From positions 19,234 through 83,233 of the IMG/VR virus record IMGVR_UViG_3300031997_000620: DNA of 64,000 nucleotides; one strand, 5' to 3'. Origin of the DNA: a virus. The notes under the pieces were generated by a model. That model was not told where the DNA came from. It saw only the letters and a list, made by a program, of their open reading frames with translations, and made no database searches. Position 1 is the first letter of the stretch. Each line of letters begins with the position of its first letter. Shown here in pieces: positions 35,728 to 42,424 of the stretch. Position numbers and translations under genes: made by a program.

Positions 35728-36006
35728 CTATGACCAGACGCTATCGCCAAACACTAGAACTACGTGGGCAATTGCACCAGCAGGGTCACGTAGCGTGACG
35801 GTCTTGCCGCTTACAGTAGCCGAACAATTCTGGGTCGTGGAGCCTGCATCTGCCGCCGGGAACATACATGCAAACGACGGTGAAGCGAGCTTACTTACAA
35901 CAGTATCATCATTGGATGCTGTTGCGAGATAGATTACTTCCATCTTGAACGGGCCTAGAGCAACGATAAAACTCTTATCGCCTTTAACCGGGGTTAGTGC
36001 TGACAT
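35728..36006 (-). CDS. Small beta-rich virion protein
   Basis: The 92-residue product is beta-rich (FIVALGPFKMEVIYLATA, then VSGKTVTLRDPAGAIAHVVL) with two cysteines (FACMF, QNCSA). The size and composition suit a capsid decoration or head-tail joining protein. ATG 36006 lies within the end of the zinc-finger gene (35984-36145), whose AAGGAGA codons form its ribosome site. Confidence 0.55.
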   Translation of the reverse strand: MSALTPVKGDKSFIVALGPFKMEVIYLATASNDDTVVSKLASPSFACMFPAADAGSTTQNCSATVSGKTVTLRDPAGAIAHVVLVFGDSVWS

Positions 36007-36145
36007 CTAATTTCTCCTTGTATTTCTTTTGCTTTTCTTCTCTGCACCTGTCACAAAACTTGGGTCTCTTGCCCTGTAGCCGTTTAAGGTAGAGCTGAGT
36101 TCCGCAAGTGTCACATCGGGTCCAGAGGACTCTGTTATCTCTCAT
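35984..36145 (-). CDS. Small zinc-finger protein, 53 residues
   Basis: The frame from ATG 36145 to TAA 35984-35986 reads MRDNRVLWTRCDTCGTQLYL, a basic linker and FCDRCREEKQKKY. Two CxxC knuckles (Cys11/14 and Cys31/34) form a likely zinc finger. Lysine-rich tail. The gene overlaps the next by 23 bases. It sits just after a strong terminator hairpin and a weak AGG ribosome site, so expression level is unclear. Possible DNA- or RNA-binding protein. Confidence 0.5.
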   Translation of the reverse strand: MRDNRVLWTRCDTCGTQLYLKRLQGKRPKFCDRCREEKQKKYKEKLDVSTNPG

Positions 36146-36157
36146 ATACCTGAAATA

Positions 36158-36187
36158 GTTCGGGGGATTCCGGAGAATCCCCCGAAC
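36158..36187 (-). terminator. Strong hairpin after capsid-associated gene
   Basis: GTTCGGGGGATTC (36158-36170) pairs perfectly with GAATCCCCCGAAC (36175-36187) around a CGGA loop, a 13-bp stem. On the minus strand it follows the gene at 36212-36580 and is succeeded by CTATTTC, a poor T-run. It is likely an attenuator or RNA-stabilising 3' end; full termination is uncertain. Confidence 0.65.
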
Positions 36188-36211
36188 ACCTTATTAAGTT
36201 GTAACTCTAGC

Positions 36212-36580
36212 TTATGCTAGTGATTCAACGTCGCGGGCGCCATCCCCTACTGCGAAGAAGGTTAGCACGGGGTTATCTCCAGCAGCAGCCTGGGTGGCAG
36301 CAGTTTTAAAGACGACAACTTCATTTGCAGTTGACTGCCAAATAACCGAAGCTTCTACGGCGGTGACTTCCGCACCAGTGAGTTGCTTAATTGTAAAGCT
36401 AACATGGTCGATCGTAGTTAGACCCAGATCGTTCGGAGACACGGGCTCTCCACCAACCGTATACGGAGCCATTGTGATAATGCCCCATGTCTGCGTCTTG
36501 CCCTGCTTCGGACTGCCTGAAGTATTGAAGCCCGGACCCGGAAGATACGAGCGCCCTAGAATCTGTACTGTTTTTGCCAT
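36212..36580 (-). CDS. Small beta-rich virion protein, possible decoration protein
   Basis: The 122-residue product begins MAKTVQILGRSYLPGPGFN and is beta-rich with many Thr, Val and Ala. No cysteines, membrane segments or enzymatic motifs are seen. It is a single-gene unit: a late-promoter motif lies 86 bases ahead and a 13-bp hairpin follows. This insulation fits a highly made structural protein such as a capsid decoration or spike component. Confidence 0.55.
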   Translation of the reverse strand: MAKTVQILGRSYLPGPGFNTSGSPKQGKTQTWGIITMAPYTVGGEPVSPNDLGLTTIDHVSFTIKQLTGAEVTAVEASVIWQSTANEVVVFKTAATQAAAGDNPVLTFFAVGDGARDVESLA

Positions 36581-36665
36581 TATGTTTTCCTTTTCTTTAG
36601 GAGCCGCGTTCCAAGTAGATTGCGGTCTTTCCTATTGTTTATTTTATGATGCAGGCATTCTCCGC

Positions 36666-36679
36666 CCTATTAAATTATC
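36666..36679 (-). promoter_or_regulatory. Late promoter motif copy
   Basis: Minus strand GATAATTTAATAGG, 86 bases ahead of the gene starting at 36580. It comes just after the T-run of the terminator at 36697-36729, so one transcription unit ends and another begins here. Confidence 0.62.
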
Positions 36680-36696
36680 TCAATTTATTCAACAAA

Positions 36697-36729
36697 AAAG
36701 AACCCCAAGACGATGCCCTGGGGTTCTTT
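36697..36729 (-). terminator. Rho-independent terminator
   Basis: AAAGAACCCCA (36697-36707) pairs perfectly with TGGGGTTCTTT (36719-36729), loop of 11. On the minus strand the stem is followed by further Ts (TTCTTTTTTG), a good intrinsic terminator for the unit containing the gene at 36887-37177. Confidence 0.82.
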
Positions 36730-36733
36730 AGAT

Positions 36734-36749
36734 GCCTATCTGACGATAG
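36734..36749. repeat. Short hairpin beside terminator
   Basis: CCTATC (36734-36739) and GATAGG (36744-36749) form a six-base stem with loop TGAC. It lies just upstream (minus sense) of the main terminator. Possible transcript-processing or stability element. Confidence 0.35.
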
Positions 36750-36772
36750 GACTTGGAGAGCCGATGGTTATT

Positions 36773-36868
36773 CCGATTGGTTACGGAGCACTTTGAGGAG
36801 TGACTTACTGGATTTAAAATCATAATACCGACTGGTTACGGAGCACTTCCTCAAGTGACTAACTGATT
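36773..36868. repeat. Two near-copies of a 41-base hairpin repeat
   Basis: A unit beginning CCGAYTGGTTACGGAGCACTT occurs at about 36773-36814 and again at 36828-36868, starts 55 bases apart. Each has a short hairpin (CACT..AGTG). The loop of the second (CCTC in CACTTCCTCAAGTG) is roughly the reverse complement of the first (GAGG in CACTTTGAGGAGTG). They fill the 300-base gap after the gene at 36887. Binding sites for a protein or RNA signal are both possible. Confidence 0.6.
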
Positions 36869-36886
36869 ATAATGTGACTCTCTCTA

Positions 36887-37177
36887 CTATTCTGCGCCGT
36901 AGTTAATCATTCCGCCATGATACGAGACAACAATAATATCTTGTCCAACCGTACCATTATCAATGTTAAGCACATTTGCTTTTGCGCCACCACCGAGATA
37001 GAAACCTAGGGCCTTTCTCGTTGCCTGCGTACCACCCATCGGTACCGCATCTCGGGCCGGAGCCGGTAGAACAAGATGATCGCTAGTAGCTGTTGCAATG
37101 CGAACACGAGTAATACCAATCTGCTCGCCAGTCTTAAGGTCAACGAAAGTTTGACCTAGGGGTAGAATCTTAGCCAT
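36887..37177 (-). CDS. Small glycine/valine-rich virion protein
   Basis: The 96-residue product has a beta pattern (LPLGQTFVDLKTGEQIGITR, then VRIATATSDHLVL) and a Gly-rich middle (GFYLGGGAKANVLN). No signal or enzymatic motif. It forms a one-gene unit between a promoter motif at 37235-37248 and a terminator at 36697-36729. The pattern suggests abundant expression, as for decoration proteins; the identity is not proved. Confidence 0.55.
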   Translation of the reverse strand: MAKILPLGQTFVDLKTGEQIGITRVRIATATSDHLVLPAPARDAVPMGGTQATRKALGFYLGGGAKANVLNIDNGTVGQDIIVVSYHGGMINYGAE

Positions 37178-37234
37178 ATTAGGGATTCTCCTTTCTTAGA
37201 GATTTAGAGGGCGAGCATGAAGCTAGCTTCTCTT

Positions 37235-37248
37235 CCTATTTAATTATC
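37235..37248 (-). promoter_or_regulatory. Late promoter motif copy
   Basis: Minus strand GATAATTAAATAGG, 58 bases ahead of the gene starting at 37177, in the 80-base gap after the HTH gene. Shares the AT-core and GG end with the other copies. Confidence 0.6.
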
Positions 37249-37257
37249 TCTCTTCTC

Positions 37258-37536
37258 TTATTTATGTGCAAGTACCGACGCACGGAAATGCGGTCTTTCT
37301 GCCTCTTCTAAGGTTTTAAACTTTTTTGAATCCCTGAATCCTTTATGGTACCCATCTTCAAACCCTTGGGCATACTCTTCAGAGGGAACAAAGATGTGCT
37401 TGTGAAGTATAGACGTTTTGATTCGGCTGATGGTGCTAGCATCTACTTGAAAATGCTGAGCTATTCGCTTGTTGGGGGTTCCTACTTTTAGGAGTTTCTT
37501 TATTGTGAAAACATCTTCGTCATTGAGTTTTTTCAT
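37258..37536 (-). CDS. Helix-turn-helix protein
   Basis: From ATG 37536 the protein has 92 residues: LNDEDVFTIKKLLKVGTPNK, then RIAQHFQVDASTISRIKTSI, a clear helix-turn-helix. A C-terminal charged part (YAQGFEDGYHKGFRDSKKF) follows. A TTG at 37545 would add three residues; I prefer the ATG. The stop is 10 bases from the next late-promoter motif. Similar in type to the protein at 2332-2658. It could regulate late genes; unproved. Confidence 0.65.
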   Translation of the reverse strand: MKKLNDEDVFTIKKLLKVGTPNKRIAQHFQVDASTISRIKTSILHKHIFVPSEEYAQGFEDGYHKGFRDSKKFKTLEEAERPHFRASVLAHK

Positions 37537-37855
37537 AAAGCTCAAAAAAAGGCACTCTCTTAACGATTGCCTTGGTAAAGTTTTTGGGGTTATCTTTTAC
37601 ATCTTGAAGTACCCATTCTACGTTATTTTTATAATCATAAATGCTAACTTTTGAGGTGCGGGTTATAACCACGGTAAATCTACTTGTTCTATAAATAACA
37701 TTATCTTGTCTTGAATTAAATAGGTCTGACAAGATTGATTTCTTTAAGGAATCTCGCATGACTTTTGCCCAATGTTGCAAACGGGCATCACTAAAGTTTC
37801 CCGCTGGCATCTGAACACTCATGCTATACTTCTTTATGTTTATCTTACTTGACAT
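37520..37855 (-). CDS. Hypothetical protein
   Basis: From ATG 37855 the product is 111 residues; a TTG at 37879 would give 119. It is basic (INIKKYSMSVQMPAGNF, DSLKKSILSDLF) with strand-helix pattern and a C-terminal TRTSKVSIYDYKNNVEW. It overlaps both its neighbours (11 and 17 bases). No family seen. Expressed with the helix-turn-helix gene, so perhaps part of the same regulatory unit. Confidence 0.5.
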   Translation of the reverse strand: MSSKINIKKYSMSVQMPAGNFSDARLQHWAKVMRDSLKKSILSDLFNSRQDNVIYRTSRFTVVITRTSKVSIYDYKNNVEWVLQDVKDNPKNFTKAIVKRVPFFELYEKTQ

Positions 37856-38222
37856 TGGTGTCTGATATCTTTGCTGCAAAGAGGTGAAAGTCCATGTTCA
37901 TCTTAAGGACAAACTCTTCGACCTTATCGATACAGGCCATTGCATCTTTATGGCACTCAATCAAAAACTCGTCTGTGGATTGAGGGACTGCTCCTGTTCT
38001 GGGATTTCCAGATGATATGAACCGATTTACCATATAATCCGTGGGGTACTTTTCTCGGGCGATTTCGAGTTCCGCACATACCCCCAAGTGCTTCCAAGGC
38101 TGATGATCGGGAAATTCAAAATAGACATCAATCGCCAAATCGTATAGCTCGTCGTCTAGCTGGAAGTAATACTTACAGCCTTTGTATTCAAACTTTTTAC
38201 TCGTCAGCGGGGGTTTCGGCAA
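37845..38222 (-). CDS. Hypothetical protein
   Basis: The 125-residue product starts MPKPPLTSKKFEYKGCKYYF and contains a D-rich helix-strand mix (DDELYDLAIDVYFEFPDHQP). No domain recognised. A GATAAT-type element (AAAGGCGATAATACTAG on the minus strand at about 38236-38252) lies just ahead. First gene of the small unit leading to the HTH protein. Confidence 0.5.
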   Translation of the reverse strand: MPKPPLTSKKFEYKGCKYYFQLDDELYDLAIDVYFEFPDHQPWKHLGVCAELEIAREKYPTDYMVNRFISSGNPRTGAVPQSTDEFLIECHKDAMACIDKVEEFVLKMNMDFHLFAAKISDTNVK

Positions 38223-38235
38223 GGATATCCTCCTC

Positions 38236-38252
38236 TAGTATTATCGCCTTTC
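38236..38252 (-). promoter_or_regulatory. Weak late-promoter-like element
   Basis: AAAGGCGATAATACTAG on the minus strand, with GAGGAGG just after it. It keeps GATAAT but not TTAATAGG. It is 14 bases from the start of the gene at 38222, so it could instead be part of the ribosome-binding region. Confidence 0.3.
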
Positions 38253-38275
38253 CTCGTAAAAATAGCAAGTGAAAA

Positions 38276-38301
38276 CCCCCGGAAAGTTGCCTTTCCGGGG
38301 G
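38276..38301 (-). terminator. Rho-independent terminator after major capsid gene
   Basis: CCCCCGGAAAG (38276-38286) and CTTTCCGGGGG (38291-38301) form a perfect 11-bp stem with loop TTGC. On the minus strand the stem is followed by TTTTC. It ends the capsid transcript 29 bases past the stop codon. Confidence 0.82.
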
Positions 38302-38329
38302 CTTACGTTCGCTAACCTATGCTGTCCGC

Positions 38330-39541
38330 CTAGAAGGTGGGCTGGCTTAGGCCGGTGATCTTCGCAGTCTGGTTGATGTACCGGGCTACGTTTTCGCCGT
38401 AATACTTGAGCAGGGTCGTGAATGCGTCCTGGCCCGGGAGCCATGCCATATTCACGCGCTCGTCAATCGAGAGCGGGCGAACAACGCCGCGCTCGATAGC
38501 GCCGAGGTTTAGGAAGTAAACCACGGCCGGATCGGCTGCCCAGCTTAGGAGCCACGGGCGACCTTCGAAGGTCGTCAGCTCTTGCTGAGCCCCTAGGTCT
38601 AGACGCATGTCATTGAAGCGCCGGAAGCCTAGGGAGATCTCGGTGTAACGATCGAACTGTTCGTAGTTGCTTAGCATTACGAACTGATCGACGTTACCGA
38701 CTGCCGTCTGAACCAAGAGGCGGCGTCTGATGCGGCGGAGTAGAGACTCATCGAGAGCCGTACTGCCCGCTGCAATTACCGAGGACTGAAGAACCGGGAA
38801 ACTGGTTCGGCTTAGGTTATAGATCGTTCCAGTGCTACTCACAATAGCCGGAAGACCTAGTGCAGTTACGTCCGCGGGTGCAGAGACTTCACTCTGCTCC
38901 CCTGCCTTGTAAATGCCGTGTGAGGCGTTTACCGTGATGGCGCTAGAGACCGTAATCGTCGCCCCTGCGATGTCGCGGGCCAGGATTGTCACCGGACCTG
39001 CGGCACGAAGGCCAGTCGTGTTATCTAGGAAAACCACAACTTGCTGTTCACGGAAGGGACGGGCGTCAGTTACCGTAATTACAGTATCCGCAGTTTCCGT
39101 CGCGTTTACGTCCGCGAGCTTACCAGTACCATCGCTGCGAAGGAAAGTAACTTCCATATCGGCACCCGCACGGGTTACCGCCATAGAAATTGCATCCGTT
39201 ACAGCGGACGCGAAGGCATCTTCGCCACCGCGCCGAGAAACGGCCTCCGCTAGACCCGAGAACGTTACTACTCTGTAGTATTTCTTGGGCCGAACGCGGG
39301 CCTGCTTGATGCGCTCATTACCAGACGCCGGAAGAGTATTATCATCCGGAGCCCGCCAGCCACCACCCGACTCATTACCGTCGATACGAACGGGGAAGAA
39401 CGCGCCATCGCCCGAGGGGACGAAGCGGTTATTCTCACGAAGCCGGGAGTAGATGGGAGCAGATAGTTGCTGCATCTGTGCGATAAAATCTACGATATAT
39501 CGCCGGAGCAGCATGTCGCCGAGAGTTGCAAATGTATTCAT
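38330..39541 (-). CDS. Major capsid protein
   Basis: The 403-residue protein has the size, composition and place of a HK97-type capsid subunit: just after the scaffold-like gene and before a strong terminator. An extended N-arm (MNTFATLGDMLLRRYIVDFI) leads to FPVRIDGNESGGGWRAPD and a later long helix with RRGGEDAFASAVTDAISMAV; the end includes GIYKAGEQSEV and FNDMRLDLGAQQELTTFEG, as expected for the A-domain. Codon use is richer in G/C than in the sugar island. No protease motif is fused; no obvious delta domain. Good confidence from the ensemble. Confidence 0.78.
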   Translation of the reverse strand: MNTFATLGDMLLRRYIVDFIAQMQQLSAPIYSRLRENNRFVPSGDGAFFPVRIDGNESGGGWRAPDDNTLPASGNERIKQARVRPKKYYRVVTFSGLAEAVSRRGGEDAFASAVTDAISMAVTRAGADMEVTFLRSDGTGKLADVNATETADTVITVTDARPFREQQVVVFLDNTTGLRAAGPVTILARDIAGATITVSSAITVNASHGIYKAGEQSEVSAPADVTALGLPAIVSSTGTIYNLSRTSFPVLQSSVIAAGSTALDESLLRRIRRRLLVQTAVGNVDQFVMLSNYEQFDRYTEISLGFRRFNDMRLDLGAQQELTTFEGRPWLLSWAADPAVVYFLNLGAIERGVVRPLSIDERVNMAWLPGQDAFTTLLKYYGENVARYINQTAKITGLSQPTF

Positions 39542-39588
39542 GCTCCATTACTCCATTAGTTAGTTGTTAAACTCCCGGCCCTTATCCC

Positions 39589-40548
39589 TTAAGCTTTGAC
39601 TCGTCTTGCAGCTTCGTTTCCGGCGCGTAAAGCATCCGCCATCGCCCGCGCAAAATCATCATCTGATGTTTCCGGCTTGAATGACTTTACCTTACCTGTT
39701 TCGGTCTTTTCAACCGCGTACTTGCCCCAGTCCGTGTTCTGCAATTTTTCCAGTCTCTCTTCGGGAGTAGGTTCCGGGTTTCTTACTTGACCCTTAGCCT
39801 GTAGCTCCTCTTGGAGCCGCTGAGCAACCATTCCTTCGGGCTCGCCATAGATGTCATTTAGAACATATTCAAATGCTTTCGGCAGTTCGACTTCCAGAGT
39901 CTTCTGCCAGTCACCTGATTGTTCAATTGCTTCCCAGTCTACTGCTTCCGCTAGATAGTGCGCAATTCTGCGTCTATCATTATCGGAATACTCGTCAGGA
40001 AGCTGACCTAGTAGCGTCGCTGCGTATGAGTCTGCTTTTGCGACAATCATATCAGCTCTCTGATCCATGATTGCATCCTCAAGCTTTGCCGTTGTGGCCT
40101 TGAGGATCTGTCGCGTTTCGTCCGCGCCTTCTTTCTCAGTCTTCTCGCCTGTTTCCAGATCTTCTTCGATCCCCGCCAGACGCCTATCTAGTTTTTCTAG
40201 AAGGGGTGCCCATTGCGGATCTCCGGAGCGATGAAGTTCGCGGATCTTCTCAATATACCCAGCCGCTTCTTCTTTAGCTTGGATAACTGAAGTAAGATTA
40301 GCAAGTGCTGATGCTCGGTTTTCAAGTTCTAGATTCTTCGCGTCTAGCGCCTCTTCCAGAACGTGGAGCCGATCATTTTGCTCCTTGAATCTTTGGTAAG
40401 GAATCGGACCCGGAGCCTTGTGGGCACCCTTGTCGCCTGTACCTGTCTCAGTTGCCTTCGAGGATTGCTCAGTTTCGCCGTGGGACGTAGTGTCCGGCTC
40501 TGCGTTTAGGGCATCCTCTAGTCCTTCACGCGCAGTATTTTCGTCCAT
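39589..40548 (-). CDS. Scaffolding-type protein
   Basis: The 319-residue protein is very acidic and helical: a disordered start (ALNAEPDTTSHGETEQSSKA), a long coiled coil (LEEALDAKNLELENRASAL), and a C-terminal region ending in a charged helix (FARAMADALRAGNEAARRVK). This is the typical make-up of phage scaffolds, and it lies directly ahead of the capsid gene. Scaffolds direct procapsid assembly and later leave. A late promoter motif sits 120 bases ahead. Confidence 0.72.
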   Translation of the reverse strand: MDENTAREGLEDALNAEPDTTSHGETEQSSKATETGTGDKGAHKAPGPIPYQRFKEQNDRLHVLEEALDAKNLELENRASALANLTSVIQAKEEAAGYIEKIRELHRSGDPQWAPLLEKLDRRLAGIEEDLETGEKTEKEGADETRQILKATTAKLEDAIMDQRADMIVAKADSYAATLLGQLPDEYSDNDRRRIAHYLAEAVDWEAIEQSGDWQKTLEVELPKAFEYVLNDIYGEPEGMVAQRLQEELQAKGQVRNPEPTPEERLEKLQNTDWGKYAVEKTETGKVKSFKPETSDDDFARAMADALRAGNEAARRVKA

Positions 40549-40667
40549 ATCGAACCTCCTAATTTTACACCCTTGGAGTTAAACGGGTGAGTTTGTGTGG
40601 CCGGATAATACTTTCTAGGTAGGAACGTTTTACCCAACTGGCTAACCAGGGAGATTATCCTATCGTT

Positions 40668-40681
40668 CCTATTTAATTATC
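40668..40681 (-). promoter_or_regulatory. Late promoter motif copy for scaffold and capsid
   Basis: Minus strand GATAATTAAATAGG, 120 bases ahead of the scaffold-like gene, in a 318-base gap. It follows two tandem terminators, so the scaffold and capsid genes start on their own transcript. Confidence 0.62.
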
Positions 40682-40724
40682 TCACTTAGAATGAAACAAA
40701 ACAAATTCAAGTAAATGTTTATGA

Positions 40725-40758
40725 CAAAAGAAAACCCCCCAGATCGTAACCTGGGGGG
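40725..40758 (-). terminator. Rho-independent terminator
   Basis: CCCCCCAG (40735-40742) and CTGGGGGG (40751-40758) form the stem; the minus strand continues TTTTCTTTTG (40725-40734). A strong intrinsic terminator at the end of the lipoprotein unit. Confidence 0.8.
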
Positions 40759-40760
40759 GA

Positions 40761-40782
40761 CCGATGAGCTTTCGCCCATCGG
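40761..40782. repeat. Hairpin between two terminators
   Basis: CCGATG and CATCGG form a 6-base stem with a 10-base loop. It lies between the terminators at 40725-40758 and 40795-40838 and may help their action. Confidence 0.4.
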
Positions 40783-40794
40783 CGATGAAGAAAA

Positions 40795-40838
40795 CCCCCG
40801 GGGAGCGTAGGGGGAGGAACTACACTTCTACCCGGGGG
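40795..40838 (-). terminator. Second (proximal) terminator of lipoprotein unit
   Basis: CCCCCGGG at 40795-40802 and CCCGGGGG at 40831-40838 can pair around a 28-base loop; the minus strand then reads TTTTCTTC. A GC-rich near-palindrome (about 40841-40858, CCCCGC..GCGGGG) adjoins. With the next terminator this makes a double stop. Confidence 0.6.
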
Positions 40839-40866
40839 TACCCCGCCGCGGCGCGGGGATCAACTG

Positions 40867-41067
40867 CTACGAATGTAGCGTGGCGCGCTGCGCGGCGAGG
40901 AATGCAGCCAAAGCTGCTTCATCTTCCGGCGTGGGGTCTCGTCTTTCAGCTACTACAGCACGGAGCCTTTCAAGAAGGTCTTGAAAAACCGGGTCACTGT
41001 CATTCTTTAGCTTAGCGATGATAATCGCCATAATAGCGTCTAGAGCATATGTAATTAGAATTTCCAT
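40867..41067 (-). CDS. Small membrane-type protein, possible holin/spanin-type
   Basis: The 66-residue product has an N-terminal hydrophobic helix (ILITYALDAIMAIIIAK) and a charged helical tail (LLERLRAVVAERRDPTPEDE). One membrane segment and short length are seen in small lysis proteins, but nothing is specific. It lies one base from the lipoprotein gene and before two terminators. A lysis role is a guess. Confidence 0.5.
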   Translation of the reverse strand: MEILITYALDAIMAIIIAKLKNDSDPVFQDLLERLRAVVAERRDPTPEDEAALAAFLAAQRATLHS

Positions 41068-41436
41068 TTAATTACCCCCTACCTTAATAAGCCCACGAGA
41101 GATCAACTGGGCACGAAGCTCATTAACAAAAAGGACAAAAAGATCCATCTTTGTTGATGCCTCTGAAACATTTCCAGCTACCAATAGGTCGGTAACATCC
41201 TTTTCTACAGCTTGAACTTTTAGATCTGTATCCTGAAAGATCTTCACTACCTTCGGGTCAGCAGTCGGACTGGCCTTATACTGATTAGCAACTACCAAAA
41301 GGTTTGAATATTCTACACGAGCCTGAAAATACTTGCCCTTAACAGTGGGGGCTACCCCAATGCTACTTGTAGCACAGGCAATTGCAAACATTGCAATAAG
41401 TGCAGCTACACTTGTTCTAGTCTTTTTGTTTAACAT
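41068..41436 (-). CDS. Putative lipoprotein
   Basis: The N-terminus MLNKKTRTSVAALIAMF then AIACATS has the build of a lipoprotein signal with lipobox-like AIAC and Cys21 as the lipidation residue. The mature part is helical (EYSNLLVVANQYKASPTAD, LKVQAVEKDVTDLLVAG), about 100 residues. Probably an outer- or inner-membrane-anchored protein made late; with the small membrane protein downstream it could form a lysis or exclusion pair. No known family. Confidence 0.65.
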   Translation of the reverse strand: MLNKKTRTSVAALIAMFAIACATSSIGVAPTVKGKYFQARVEYSNLLVVANQYKASPTADPKVVKIFQDTDLKVQAVEKDVTDLLVAGNVSEASTKMDLFVLFVNELRAQLISRGLIKVGGN

Positions 41437-41455
41437 TAGTTCCTCCTTTAAAGGT

Positions 41456-41469
41456 TCTATTAAATTATC
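41456..41469 (-). promoter_or_regulatory. Late promoter motif copy overlapping stop codon
   Basis: Minus strand GATAATTTAATAGA lies 20 bases ahead of the lipoprotein gene. It overlaps the last codons and the stop of the GSCFA gene (ending SKII-stop), so the boundary of the sugar island is marked by a promoter copy. One base differs from the consensus (A for final G). Confidence 0.52.
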
Positions 41470-42422
41470 TTACTTTCTATGTAAGACTGTGAAAATTTGT
41501 CTAAAACTACTTGAACCACTTCTTGACGAATATGCCGATTGTCTTCTTCATATGGAGAGCCGTTCTGCCATTCTTTGATTATTTCATAAGCAGGCCAATA
41601 ATAAACATCTGAATAGTTTATTCGCATAAGTTCATCGACTGCCACTCGCAAGATTGCTTTTGATACTGTATTTGCCGTTACACATGATACAGGTCTAAAC
41701 GTTGCAACTAAAGGTACTGGGGAAAGGGTAAAAATAATCTTTGCAGTAGTGTTATTCGCTTTAATAGTTTGTACGACATGTTGTAAATTTTCTAAGTTCT
41801 CACTAACCGTAGAGACTCGAAACTCGTGAATCTCGGGATTAAACTGCTCCTTGGGGATACCCCTCCAAAATACTTCCTTAGTTACCTTATTAGACCAAAC
41901 CTCAGAAAGTCCGAGAGTGAGAATAAAAACATCTGTCTTATCAAAAATTGCTCTAGTTTCTATTCGGTTGTCTTCTGTAGGTTCAACCCTTTCTGTTTTA
42001 GAATACCACAAAGATTCCTCAAAATTGCAATTGTTCCACGCCCAATCAAATTGCTGCCTAATCGCAAATGTAGTATTGATTCCTTCTCCAAAATGAATAA
42101 TGGGTAATGCTTTTGACTTTACAACAAATCGTTGTGTCTTATCCCTCAAATACTTACGGATATGCTGAGCAAAACAACTTCCAAAAGCCGTAACATAAGA
42201 CGAGGCTGCAATTATCGGTGAAACCGGAGTCCACCCTTTAAGGATATATTTATTTATTGCATCCTCTTCTTTTAAGTTTACGAGGCTAGGAATAAAATTA
42301 CAACTATCACCTCTAAACCAATCCATTCCAAGAATTCTAGACTTGTCCTCTCCTAGTTTATAACTATAAGCAGCGTTGTTATCTAACATGTCTAATTCTT
42401 TTTTACTAAAAGACTTATCCAT
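41460..42422 (-). CDS. GSCFA-domain protein
   Basis: The 320-residue product (ATG 42422, GGGAGG seven bases ahead) has the family-defining AFGSCFAQHI, a LTLGLSEVW stretch and TLSPVPLV, all in the usual order of GSCFA proteins, which resemble SGNH-type hydrolases. Members are linked to polysaccharide work in bacteria, but the reaction is not established. It is the last gene of the sugar island and follows the deacetylase gene by two bases. Confidence 0.78.
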   Translation of the reverse strand: MDKSFSKKELDMLDNNAAYSYKLGEDKSRILGMDWFRGDSCNFIPSLVNLKEEDAINKYILKGWTPVSPIIAASSYVTAFGSCFAQHIRKYLRDKTQRFVVKSKALPIIHFGEGINTTFAIRQQFDWAWNNCNFEESLWYSKTERVEPTEDNRIETRAIFDKTDVFILTLGLSEVWSNKVTKEVFWRGIPKEQFNPEIHEFRVSTVSENLENLQHVVQTIKANNTTAKIIFTLSPVPLVATFRPVSCVTANTVSKAILRVAVDELMRINYSDVYYWPAYEIIKEWQNGSPYEEDNRHIRQEVVQVVLDKFSQSYIESKII

Positions 42423-42424
42423 TA

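Noticed and set aside
40867-41436. Calling the lipoprotein and small membrane protein a spanin pair
   Set aside because: The lipoprotein is much larger than usual Rz1-type proteins and not proline-rich; only position supports it.
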